From assembly GCA_029210545.1 (NCBI GenBank), contig JARGFV010000110.1, positions 1-8,090 on the forward strand: a stretch of DNA of 8,090 nucleotides, read 5' to 3'. This DNA comes from a bacterium (lineage in GTDB: Bacteria; BMS3Abin14). Shown here in pieces: positions 1 to 5,579 of the stretch. The position numbers and the translations under genes were made by a program. Every line of letters starts with the position of its first letter. Position 1 is the stretch's first letter. Under the pieces are notes generated by a model. That model was given only the letters and a program-made list of their open reading frames with translations. It was not told the origin of the DNA and ran no database searches.

Positions 1-1
1 A

Positions 2-170
2 CGGATCGAACACACAGCCATTGGCACTCGATCCGGGCGCCTCTCCCAGGCGCGGCAGTTTTCACGGGTCATCGATCGTGACGCGGCGAGTCATTGATTC
101 GGGCGCCCCGCGCGGGGCGCGTTGATGGACTTTTTGCGAGTCCATCAACACTTTAACTCCTCTAAGTGTT
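2..170. repeat. Cluster of hairpins and palindromes (REP-like)
   Basis: Five inverted repeats lie almost end to end. They are an 8-bp stem (2-9 with 28-35), a 6-bp stem (37-42 with 48-53), an 18-base perfect GC palindrome (103-120, gcgccccgcgcggggcgc), a perfect 11-bp stem with a 7-base loop (121-131 with 139-149, arm gttgatggact), and a 7-bp stem (147-153 with 164-170). No convincing coding sequence covers them. The palindrome abutting the 121-149 hairpin looks like one compound element of the kind scattered between genes in deltaproteobacterial genomes. That family assignment is from memory and not tested. The cluster sits where the 5' part of the cytochrome gene should be. Confidence 0.65.
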
Positions 171-205
171 GCACTTCAACTTTGAGCCCGGCGGGTGAAT
201 TCCCC

Positions 206-709
206 ATGACCTACGAAATGGATGGTCACGGGAAACACCGGATGCCGTGCACGGACTGCCACACGGATCATCTGATGGAGCCCTGGGATTACAAGTACCT
301 ACGGCCAATTTACGATCCTTTGGTCCAGTGGACGCACATCTACACGGATCCTTTCCTCGATCCATTTGTGAGCATGTTGGACCAGCGGGCGTACTGTTCC
401 TATGCCTGCCACGCTAACCCGGACCTTTTGATCGGCACCCACCCCGTCGCTGACGACCCGGTCTCCAGGTGGCCGGAAAAGCCCTTTGTCAACTTCGAGT
501 CGCCCACATCCAGCATCCTGCCGGGAGACGACATGCCGCTGCTGGACTTCGATTTGAACGGGTATCAGAGCAGCGCCGATGTGGTCATGTGCGTCAGCTG
601 CCACAACGTCCACGGCAAGCAGGGGGTGCCGTACATGCTCCGGGCGCTCGAACCCATCGATTATCCTTACATCGAGCCCCTGTGCGTCCGCTGCCATTCC
701 TACGAATAA
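206..709 (+). CDS. Multiheme c-type cytochrome with paired CXXCH domain, 5'-truncated
   Basis: The product is a probable periplasmic electron-transfer protein. From the ATG at 206 it has 167 residues and four candidate heme c sites: CTDCH (residues 15-19), CSYACH (64-69, a CX3CH spacing), CVSCH (129-133, followed by NVHG) and CVRCH (160-164). The last two, about 31 residues apart, match the doubled-CXXCH arrangement of the paired CXXCH family. Additional histidines could be distal heme ligands. Heme c attachment needs export, but no signal peptide is visible. The frame extends upstream to a TTG at 122, but those 28 codons run through a hairpin repeat and do not look like protein, and an in-frame stop lies at 95-97. 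The ribosome binding site before 206 is weak. The gene is therefore probably a 3' remnant whose 5' part was replaced by the repeat cluster, or it lost its start. The cytochrome call is secure; whether it is functional is doubtful. Confidence 0.75.
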   Translation: MTYEMDGHGKHRMPCTDCHTDHLMEPWDYKYLRPIYDPLVQWTHIYTDPFLDPFVSMLDQRAYCSYACHANPDLLIGTHPVADDPVSRWPEKPFVNFESPTSSILPGDDMPLLDFDLNGYQSSADVVMCVSCHNVHGKQGVPYMLRALEPIDYPYIEPLCVRCHSYE

Positions 710-715
710 CCGGGA

Positions 716-745
716 GGCGGGAGGGTCCATCCGGATCCTTCCGCC
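716..745 (+). terminator. Stem-loop just after the cytochrome stop
   Basis: A 13-bp stem (716-728 with 733-745, including two G-U pairs) and a 4-base loop begin 7 bases after the stop codon. There is no T-tract, so it is more likely a 3'-end-stabilising hairpin or part of a terminator region than a stand-alone intrinsic terminator. Confidence 0.4.
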
Positions 746-811
746 CCATAGCTCCCCTGCATATGTGGTGACCCGGTCATAAGATCTCAGCTGACAGCTT
801 TCCGCTCACAG

Positions 812-847
812 AAAATGGGCGCCTGCTGGATTGCAAGCGCCCATTTT
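812..847. terminator. Bidirectional intrinsic terminator between convergent genes
   Basis: A perfect 11-bp stem, aaaatgggcgc (812-822) with gcgcccatttt (837-847), has a 14-base loop. An A-tract precedes and a T-tract follows the GC-rich core on either strand. It lies between the plus-strand cytochrome and the minus-strand SH3 gene, as expected for a shared terminator. Confidence 0.8.
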
Positions 848-863
848 GATCAAATACTGTTTT

Positions 864-886
864 CTGACTACTGGCTACTGACTACT
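864..886. repeat. Short near-tandem repeat, unit about ctgactact/ctggctact
   Basis: Variants of an 8-9 base unit (ctgactact, ggctact, gactact) are repeated back to back and overlap the stop codon of the minus-strand SH3 gene. It belongs to the class of degenerate short repeats found in most gaps of this window. Confidence 0.5.
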
Positions 887-1451
887 TATCCATATTCACC
901 AGCATCGTCTCGCTTCCGTTCCGGACCGTGACCGGCACCTTCTTCATCCTCAGGGCGAAAAAGACGATGGCCATGCAGATGAGGAGGGCGGTGGCATAGC
1001 CTTTCATTTCGTAGTTGAGGGTCAGGGTCTTTGCCGTCTTCGTGTCGATGAGGCTGCTGGCGATCCAACCCTCAACGCTGCCGTCGGACGACCGGACCCT
1101 GGTCCAATCCCCCCTGGATCCGGTCACGGAGAACCGGTCTCCCTGGTGGGCCTTCTCCACGATCCCCGAACCGGCAGAAGATCCCTGCCGCACGTTGACC
1201 GTGTCTCTGGCGACGATGGCGGCCTTGCCCCGGTCGACAGCCACGTGGGACGAGTCGAGGACAATGAGCCCGGCGAAAGCCAGGGAGGCCGCAAAGGCCG
1301 TCACCGCGAGGACCTTGCCCCAGAAGGAGAGGGTCGGCAGCGGCGAAGTGAGTTTCTCGGCCCTTCTCTTTGCCTGCCTGCCCATCATGGCGCCGATGGC
1401 CTGGGCGCCCTTTGCCACTTCCTGCTTCTGCATTACAGTGAGATCTCCCAT
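882..1451 (-). CDS. Membrane protein with bacterial SH3 domain between two transmembrane helices
   Basis: This is a 189-residue protein of unknown specific role. Residues 1-40 are basic and hydrophilic. Residues 44-65 form a first transmembrane helix. Residues 78-136 match a bacterial SH3 (SH3b) domain: the DTVNVRQGSS motif at its start, a GD turn, W116 in GDWTRV and the closing EGWIASSLI. Residues 151-168 form a second helix before a short polar tail. The basic N-terminus suggests it is inside, which would place the SH3 domain in the periplasm. SH3b domains commonly bind peptidoglycan or peptides, so a wall-sensing or scaffold role is possible but inferred. The start is supported by AAAGGAG seven bases before ATG. 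It appears monocistronic, with a sigma-54-like promoter upstream and a terminator after it. The sandwiching of an SH3b domain by two helices is less common than the usual signal-peptide arrangement. Confidence 0.8.
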   Translation of the reverse strand: MGDLTVMQKQEVAKGAQAIGAMMGRQAKRRAEKLTSPLPTLSFWGKVLAVTAFAASLAFAGLIVLDSSHVAVDRGKAAIVARDTVNVRQGSSAGSGIVEKAHQGDRFSVTGSRGDWTRVRSSDGSVEGWIASSLIDTKTAKTLTLNYEMKGYATALLICMAIVFFALRMKKVPVTVRNGSETMLVNMDK

Positions 1452-1503
1452 GATACTTCTCCTTTCAAAAAGTAGTTGTCGATAGTTTTACTGCCATGGA
1501 AGG

Positions 1504-1520
1504 AGCAATGATGATGCCAA
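1504..1520 (-). promoter_or_regulatory. Sigma-54-type promoter for the SH3 membrane protein gene
   Basis: On the minus strand the sequence reads TTGGCAT-catca-TTGCT. It has the conserved GG and GC exactly ten bases apart (-24/-12) and differs from the TGGCAC-N5-TTGCW consensus at one core position. Transcription would begin near 1494, leaving a leader of about 43 bases to the ATG at 1451. No enhancer-binding site was recognised. Confidence 0.5.
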
Positions 1521-1563
1521 GATAGAAACATGGGTTGAGTGGCAGGATTAAGCCTACTTTTAG

Positions 1564-1614
1564 CTTTAAAAACAGCAATATGGGCGACTGCCGTCAAGAT
1601 TGCTGTTTTTAAAG
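1564..1614. other. Perfect 16-bp inverted repeat (stem-loop)
   Basis: Arms 1564-1579 (ctttaaaaacagcaat) and 1599-1614 are perfect reverse complements around a 19-base loop that holds a further 3-bp stem (1583-1585 with 1590-1592). A5/T5 tracts lie inside the arms, so both strands read like an intrinsic terminator with a cagcaat core. No gene ends here, so it could be an orphan terminator, a small mobile-element relic or a structured RNA. It lies about 45 bases upstream of the -24 box of the SH3 gene promoter. Confidence 0.55.
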
Positions 1615-1818
1615 ATAGTGTTCGGAAACTGGACGGGTGGATGGGAATGAAACGGGGGAACTCGGTCAACCCCTGGAGGTTGCCTTAAGGGATGGACTCA
1701 AATATGTTCCCATCGATCCTCCTACGGGTTGACTGCATGTATGGAGGGGTATGGGGGTATCGGAGTGCCGAGGTAAAGGCCGTGATCAATGATCGGGAAC
1801 ATCTGGAACCCGAACCGT

Positions 1819-1836
1819 CCTCTCGACAAGCTCGGG
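1819..1836. repeat. TCGACARGCTC-type intergenic repeat, copy 1
   Basis: The sequence cctctcgacaagctcggg aligns with the reverse complement of the copy at 4704-4722 (cccttcgacaggctcaggg), sharing the core TCGACARGCTCRGG. The core is a partial palindrome. Sequences of this kind are widespread dispersed intergenic repeats; a specific family name cannot be given from the window alone. Confidence 0.5.
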
Positions 1837-1894
1837 ATAAGGTAGCCGATGGTTGGGGTCCGGGGTCCGGGCTTCACGGTTCACTGGTTTAATT

Positions 1895-1930
1895 TGGAAT
1901 ATGGAATCTGGAATGTGGGATGCGGGATCA
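1895..1930. repeat. Degenerate near-tandem ggaat/gggat repeat
   Basis: Five successive variants of a 7-8 base unit (tggaata, tggaatc, tggaatg, tgggatg, cgggatc) drift gradually along the tract. Confidence 0.55.
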
Positions 1931-1940
1931 GGTGACAGCT

Positions 1941-1985
1941 GGAGTGCACTGGTGCAGGAAGTGCATGGAGTGCACAACTGCACTG
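1941..1985. repeat. Degenerate agtgca repeat patch
   Basis: The hexamer agtgca or ggtgca recurs four times at 8-10 base spacing and then appears inverted (tgcact). The same hexamer forms an almost exact tandem array at 4593-4612. Confidence 0.5.
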
Positions 1986-2028
1986 ACATTCGCTTAGTCG
2001 CTCCTTCGGACAGTCGGTCGGTCGCTGA

Positions 2029-2325
2029 TCAGCCGTCCCCCCTCTTTTCCATCTCCTCATAGATCTTTTCCCGGTGCATGATCCCGAGGATGATCACAGA
2101 ATTACCCTTGATCCTGTAAACCACGCGGTAATCCCCCACTCTCAACTTCCAATAGCCTTTCAGGCTGCGACGCAGGGGCTGGCCGTAATCGTGGGGAGCA
2201 GCCGTCAGCCGTTCTTCGATGGCTTTCCTTATCCGGTTTTTTACAGCCTTGGGAAGTGCCGGGATATCCTCAGCCTTGACGTCAGGGTGGTACCTGACCA
2301 GGAACTTCGCTTCAGGACCAGGCAT
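2029..2325 (-). CDS. RelE/ParE-family toxin
   Basis: This is a 98-residue toxin of a type II toxin-antitoxin pair. The diagnostic core is LRRSLKGYWKLRVGDYRVVYRI (split here as residues 51-60 and 61-72), which forms the central strands of the RelE fold. It is followed by the hydrophobic strand SVIILGIMHR (76-85) and a terminal helix. Basic residues R67 and R85 and Y89 are candidates for the RNA-contacting residues of RelE-type ribosome-dependent nucleases. ParE-type gyrase inhibition cannot be excluded from sequence alone. The ATG overlaps the end of the antitoxin gene by 14 bases and has no clear ribosome binding site of its own, so translation is probably coupled to the antitoxin. Length and domain are complete, so the toxin should be active if expressed. 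Confidence 0.88.
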   Translation of the reverse strand: MPGPEAKFLVRYHPDVKAEDIPALPKAVKNRIRKAIEERLTAAPHDYGQPLRRSLKGYWKLRVGDYRVVYRIKGNSVIILGIMHREKIYEEMEKRGDG

Positions 2326-2539
2326 CGTCGTGGTCGATGAGTTCTGCGGCTTTCAGGGTCCTGTCCCTTTTATCGGCCACGTAGTTCAGGGCGATGTCTT
2401 CCCTCATCTCCAGGGCCTCGCGGATGAGGTCCCGGCTGAGAGTGGACAGGGAAAGCCCTTTCTTGTCGGCCAGTTCCTTCAGAACCTTGTAAAGTGGGCC
2501 TTCAACGACGATATTGATACGGGGATTTTTCGTGGGCAT
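2312..2539 (-). CDS. Ribbon-helix-helix antitoxin
   Basis: This is a 75-residue antitoxin paired with the overlapping RelE/ParE toxin. Residues 7-13 (RINIVVE) form the DNA-contacting ribbon strand, residues 14-27 the first helix and 31-46 the second (LSTLSRDLIREALEMR). Together they match the ribbon-helix-helix (CopG-like) fold. The acidic, probably flexible tail (47-75, ending DHDDAWS) would wrap the toxin. The start at 2539 is chosen because GGAGGT lies five bases upstream; an in-frame ATG six codons earlier has no such signal and would overlap the operator region. The gene order is antitoxin then toxin with a 14-base overlap, typical of such operons. The protein probably represses its own promoter through the palindrome at 2561-2573. 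Confidence 0.85.
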   Translation of the reverse strand: MPTKNPRINIVVEGPLYKVLKELADKKGLSLSTLSRDLIREALEMREDIALNYVADKRDRTLKAAELIDHDDAWS

Positions 2540-2550
2540 GACACACCTCC

Positions 2551-2590
2551 GATACAAAGGAAGTGTATCACTTGTGTGGAACTACGGCAA
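2551..2590 (-). promoter_or_regulatory. Toxin-antitoxin promoter with overlapping operator palindrome
   Basis: On the minus strand a -35 like TTGCCG (2590-2585) is followed after 17 bases by a -10 like TACACT (2567-2562). The -10 is covered by the imperfect palindrome aagtg-tat-cactt (2561-2573), and a second pair gatac/gtatc (2551-2555, 2565-2569) overlaps it. A ribbon-helix-helix dimer bound here would block RNA polymerase. The leader to the antitoxin ATG would be about 16 bases. Confidence 0.5.
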
Positions 2591-2668
2591 CCTTGACACG
2601 TTTGTGCGCATTTGCGTTAAGCGTGAGGGCGACAAATCTCAAATGACTTACGCACACACGTATTCTCT

Positions 2669-2698
2669 CCTGGCTCCTGGATTCTGGCTACTGCTCCC
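2669..2698. repeat. Near-tandem ctggctc/ctggatt repeat
   Basis: Variants of an 8-base unit (ctggctc, ctggatt, ctggcta, ctgctcc) run directly up to the 3' end of the glycosyltransferase gene. The unit resembles the repeat at 864-886. Confidence 0.5.
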
Positions 2699-2699
2699 C

Positions 2700-3779
2700 T
2701 CAACCTTTCCGCCTTTCATGATATTCCCGCGCCAGGGCGCAGCCGTCGGCTAAAAGTTCATCCAGCTTGGCCCTGATCCCGCTGCCGTCCGACGGCTGGT
2801 ATTCCTCCAGCCTCTCGGTGTACTCCGGCAGCCGGTACAGGAAATCTCCGATTGTCTCTCTCGTCACCCGGAAAACCCCCTTGCCGTAACCCTGATCGTC
2901 CAGCATGAAGGCGTTGAGTTCCTGTTCGAACTGCCCTTTCGTGGGAAGGGCCAGGTACGGCTTTTTCAGGTTGAGGGCCTCGGTGATGAGGGTAAAACCC
3001 GCCGAGGCCATGACAGCCTTGCAGGTGGCCAGGTCGTTGACGAACCCCTCCCGGGAGAACCCCTTGTATTCGATATTGCCCTCGACCCCCTCCCTGCCCT
3101 GGCCGTAGACGTGGAACCTCTCCCGTGGGTATTCCCGGAGCCGCCCCACGAAGGAATCCGCACCCTTAGTGAAGTAGACCACGATGTGATCGCCTCTTGA
3201 GGGAACGGCAGACTGGACAGTCGGCCGGATGAGGGGCGGGAAGGAAAAGGTCCGGTCGTTGGTCAAGGGAGCGAAGTGGAAGGTGGTCACCAGGCTCACG
3301 TCGGGACGGGGGATCATGGCCCGGATGATGGCCTTCGTCAGGGCCATGCCGGGAACCAGCCTTTCGGGGACAGCCAGCTCCATGTACCGCATACGGTGCT
3401 GGTTATCCAGAGTGATGAGGGGAATGTCGAAGTAGTTGGCCAGGTAGGCGGTCATGGGCTCAAAGTCGGTGATCACCGCCTCGGGACTAAATTCCTTGAA
3501 CAGGACTTCTTTAAGTTCCCTTGACCTGGCGTGACCCCTGGGGATCCTTGCCAGGTTCTCGGTGATGGTTTTTGTGACGGAAACCTCGTTGTCCACCTGG
3601 CCGATGGTCAACCCCTCGGTCTGGAAAACGTCGAACCGGTCCTTGAGGTCCCGGTAGCTCCGGTCGTACCCGACGACCCTGACGTCGTGACCCTGCTCGA
3701 CGAGGTGCGGGAGGACGGACATGGCCCGGGAGGTGTGCCCGGACCCCTCACCCGATACGCCGTAAACGATAAGGGACAA
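2700..3779 (-). CDS. MJ1255/VC2487-type GT-B glycosyltransferase
   Basis: This is a 359-residue predicted cytoplasmic glycosyltransferase of the GT-B fold. It resembles the MJ1255-like family, whose members are related to MurG and GT28 enzymes and mostly lack an assigned substrate. The N-terminal Rossmann half has the glycine loop GVSGEGSGHTSRA (residues 7-19), where an acceptor would bind, and D105 in AVITDFEP. The C-terminal half carries the nucleotide-sugar binding signature around residues 259-290: SAGFTLITEAL with E267, then KPYLALPTKGQFEQELNA. There is no signal peptide or membrane helix. The start is a TTG, supported by TAAGGAG eight bases upstream; no ATG fits better because the glycine loop begins a few residues later. 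Gaps on both sides are repeat-filled, so no partner gene indicates the sugar transferred. The family assignment is fairly sure; the substrate is unknown. Confidence 0.82.
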   Translation of the reverse strand: MSLIVYGVSGEGSGHTSRAMSVLPHLVEQGHDVRVVGYDRSYRDLKDRFDVFQTEGLTIGQVDNEVSVTKTITENLARIPRGHARSRELKEVLFKEFSPEAVITDFEPMTAYLANYFDIPLITLDNQHRMRYMELAVPERLVPGMALTKAIIRAMIPRPDVSLVTTFHFAPLTNDRTFSFPPLIRPTVQSAVPSRGDHIVVYFTKGADSFVGRLREYPRERFHVYGQGREGVEGNIEYKGFSREGFVNDLATCKAVMASAGFTLITEALNLKKPYLALPTKGQFEQELNAFMLDDQGYGKGVFRVTRETIGDFLYRLPEYTERLEEYQPSDGSGIRAKLDELLADGCALAREYHERRKG

Positions 3780-3807
3780 TGGTAAAACTCCTTATTGGAA
3801 TAGAGAA

Positions 3808-3835
3808 GGTGGAAGGTGGAAGGTGGAAGGTGGAA
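3808..3835. repeat. Four exact tandem copies of ggtggaa
   Basis: The 7-base unit is repeated four times without error, preceded by a partial copy. It lies 28 bases upstream of the glycosyltransferase TTG start, so its copy number could affect spacing of upstream signals. Confidence 0.8.
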
Positions 3836-3865
3836 GAGATCGTTTGAACCTTGCCTTGCTTCCCC

Positions 3866-3948
3866 ATTCCGACTTCCCTATTCCCTATTCCCTATTCCTT
3901 CCGCGCCCTGCGCCCATGCGCCCCTGCGCCCCTGCTCCCATGCTCCCT
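3866..3948. repeat. Compound array: attccct repeats then gcgcccct/gctcccat repeats
   Basis: At 3866-3900 the unit attccct is repeated three times nearly exactly. At 3903-3948 the unit changes to variants of tgcgcccc and tgctccca. It fills most of the gap between the oxidoreductase and glycosyltransferase genes. The strong strand bias (pyrimidines on the plus strand) is notable. Confidence 0.7.
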
Positions 3949-3968
3949 TCCCCGACACCCCGATACAG

Positions 3969-4568
3969 CTAATTGCCCGCCGGGAATATGCGGGCGATTA
4001 GTTCAGAAGTCTCCTCCAGCCACACCTTACGCTCCTCCTCCGTGCTGGTCACCACCACACCGAAGTTGCGGCGGTGAAATTCGGTCACCCCGCACAGGTC
4101 GAAGATGCACGTCTTCCAGAGGTTCTTCAACGGGTCGCCGAAGACTTCCTGCTCCCTTTTCTCCGGCGTGTTTGAGGTGTTAAACACAACCGCCGTCTTT
4201 GCTTTGAGCAGGCCCACGGGAACCCCTTCCCCGCCGTCACCCTCCTCGAACTCGTAGGCGACGCCGGGCCGGACGACCCGGTCCACCCAGCCTTTAAGGA
4301 TCGCCGGGGGCATGCCCCACCAGTTGGGGTGCACCAGGACGATGCCGTCTGCAGCGGCGAGCTGCTGACAATGTTCGGCGACCATCGGGTCGAGGACCAC
4401 GTCCCTGACGATCTCGTCCGTGGGCAGGACGGGATCGAACCGTTCGGCGTACAGGTCGTGGAAGACCCCCGAGTGCCCCAGCCGCTCTAACGTGAGCACC
4501 ACCGTCTCGGCGATGGCGTGGTTGAAACTGCCGGGGGTGGGGTGGGCGAGTATTACCAGCACGTTCAT
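3969..4568 (-). CDS. Flavodoxin-fold NAD(P)H:quinone oxidoreductase-like protein
   Basis: This is a 199-residue protein of the flavodoxin-like NQO1/MdaB/KefF family, which transfers two electrons from NAD(P)H to quinones or similar acceptors through FMN or FAD. Residues 1-10 (MNVLVILAHP) are the first strand, leading to the phosphate-binding loop TPGSFNHAIA (11-20). The family hallmark HPNWWGMPPAILKGWVDRV lies at 80-98, followed by GVAYEF (102-107) and VVFNTSN (127-133). The size is normal for the family. The frame extends 25 codons further upstream, but AGGAGG five bases before the ATG at 4568 decides the start, and the extra residues cross an agtgcaa repeat. No export signal is seen, so it is cytosolic. 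A role as an ancillary subunit of a KefC-type potassium efflux system is unlikely, as no such channel is nearby. The specific acceptor is unknown. Confidence 0.87.
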   Translation of the reverse strand: MNVLVILAHPTPGSFNHAIAETVVLTLERLGHSGVFHDLYAERFDPVLPTDEIVRDVVLDPMVAEHCQQLAAADGIVLVHPNWWGMPPAILKGWVDRVVRPGVAYEFEEGDGGEGVPVGLLKAKTAVVFNTSNTPEKREQEVFGDPLKNLWKTCIFDLCGVTEFHRRNFGVVVTSTEEERKVWLEETSELIARIFPAGN

Positions 4569-4592
4569 GAGATCCTCCTGGATCTGGTCCAG

Positions 4593-4612
4593 AGTGCAAA
4601 GTGCAAAGTGCA
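4593..4612. repeat. Tandem agtgcaa repeat, nearly three copies
   Basis: The 7-base unit is repeated exactly 2.9 times just upstream of the oxidoreductase ribosome binding site. The unit matches the agtgca motif scattered at 1941-1985. Confidence 0.75.
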
Positions 4613-4703
4613 GGGCAAATCGCATTCCTTTAAATGCGGCCAAATTTACCGCGCACTTGTATGTTAAAAAACAGTTCTTGAACTTATCCTGATTCCTGCC
4701 CTG

Positions 4704-4753
4704 CCCTGAGCCTGTCGAAGGGACTTCCCTGTCCCCGGCAGCCTGTACGAAGG
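4704..4753. repeat. TCGACARGCTC-type intergenic repeat, two further copies
   Basis: The sequence ccctgagcctgtcgaaggg (4704-4722) is a near-palindromic repeat. A degenerate second copy, cagcctgtacgaagg, follows at 4739-4753. The copy at 1819-1836 is in the opposite orientation. The repeats lie in the 216-base gap between the oxidoreductase and phosphodiesterase genes, where no terminator is obvious. Confidence 0.55.
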
Positions 4754-4784
4754 AGGAACAAGGGTGAAAAGAGTTTTACTGGTT

Positions 4785-5579
4785 CTATTCCGCCTTCATC
4801 CTTCCCCATTCCCCCTTTTCCTCAGGGATCGACGCCTTATGAACGCTGTGCAGATCCCGGAGGAAAAGGGCGACGTCCGGCCGGTCGGAAAAGATCCCCC
4901 CCACCCTTTCATCTGTGATGGTCTTCCATAGCTCTTTCCTGTCGTTGACGGTGTAGACCCACACCGGGAGGCCAAGTTTCCTGGTTGTCTTGAGGAAACC
5001 GAGCTGTACGAGCTTCCTGCTCACCACGAGGACGTCGGCCCCGGATCGGCGGACCCTGCGGCCGGGAAAGAGCTTGGTAAACAGCTGCCATGGAGGACGG
5101 TCGCCGATGATAAGCCCCGTCCGGATCGCCGGATCAAGGACCCTTATCTTCCTGATCACCGTGTCTAAGCTGGAGGTGATGATGAAGCTGTCCGGTCCCA
5201 GGACGCCCAGGACCGTTTCGAGGACCTGCTCCTCGCAGCCCGCCTCTTTCAGCTCGATGTCCAGTGGAATTTTGCCTGCGCAAAATTCCAGTACTTCCTG
5301 AAGTGTGGGGACCATGTACCCTGCTGATCCAGATTTGTCCTGCAGTTCATCTCTTGTCATATCCATGATTTTGGCACCGGCAAAATCATGGTCGTGGTGG
5401 ACCACCAGCACGCCGTCGGCGGTACGCCGGACGTCCAGTTCGATCATGTCGGCCCTCATGTCGATGGCCGCCTCGAAGGATTCCATGGTGTTCTCGTGGA
5501 AGTAGCGGGACGCGCCGCGATGGGCAATGATCAAAGGACGGCAGCTGTTTTCCAAAATGTCCATTATGGAAACTGTCAT
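4785..5579 (-). CDS. Glycerophosphodiester phosphodiesterase
   Basis: This enzyme hydrolyses glycerophosphodiesters, the deacylation products of phospholipids, to glycerol 3-phosphate and an alcohol. The 264-residue protein shows the GDPD TIM-barrel signatures in order: AHRGAS (19-24, catalytic H20 and R21), HENTMESFEAAI (28-39, E29), MIELDVRRTADGVLVVHHD (45-63, metal ligands E47 and D49, catalytic H62), DIELKE (107-112, E109 and K111), and the closing VWVYTVND (206-213) and GGIFSDRPD (227-235). All expected catalytic residues are present. There is no signal peptide, so it should act in the cytoplasm. The ATG at 5579 has AAAGGA eight to nine bases upstream; a second ATG five codons later has none. 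A perfect 16-bp inverted repeat spans the start region and could control translation. It lies 108 bases downstream of the helical-repeat membrane protein gene and may share its transcript. Confidence 0.9.
   Translation of the reverse strand: MTVSIMDILENSCRPLIIAHRGASRYFHENTMESFEAAIDMRADMIELDVRRTADGVLVVHHDHDFAGAKIMDMTRDELQDKSGSAGYMVPTLQEVLEFCAGKIPLDIELKEAGCEEQVLETVLGVLGPDSFIITSSLDTVIRKIRVLDPAIRTGLIIGDRPPWQLFTKLFPGRRVRRSGADVLVVSRKLVQLGFLKTTRKLGLPVWVYTVNDRKELWKTITDERVGGIFSDRPDVALFLRDLHSVHKASIPEEKGEWGRMKAE

Larger units (their letters stand above)
1615..2028. other. Gene-free stretch with repeat debris
   Basis: No reading frame here looks like a protein. What can be seen is a copy of the TCGACARGCTC repeat at 1819-1836, degenerate ggaat/gggat repeats at 1895-1930, a patch of agtgca repeats at 1941-1985, and a gtcg run near 2009-2020. 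The rest shows nothing recognisable. Its composition, rich in short purine-tract variants, differs from the coding DNA around it. Confidence 0.5.

Noticed and set aside
122-205. Upstream extension of the cytochrome frame from a TTG
   Set aside because: These codons pass through the 121-149 and 147-170 hairpins and give no signal peptide or heme motif, so they are probably not translated as part of a real cytochrome.
1433-1669. Minus-strand frame of 78 codons upstream of the SH3 gene
   Set aside because: It runs through the stem-loop and the sigma-54-like promoter, has no ribosome binding site and shows no recognisable protein features.
4569-4643. 25-codon N-terminal extension of the oxidoreductase
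   Set aside because: A strong AGGAGG lies directly before the internal ATG, which also begins the conserved first strand; the extension crosses a tandem repeat.
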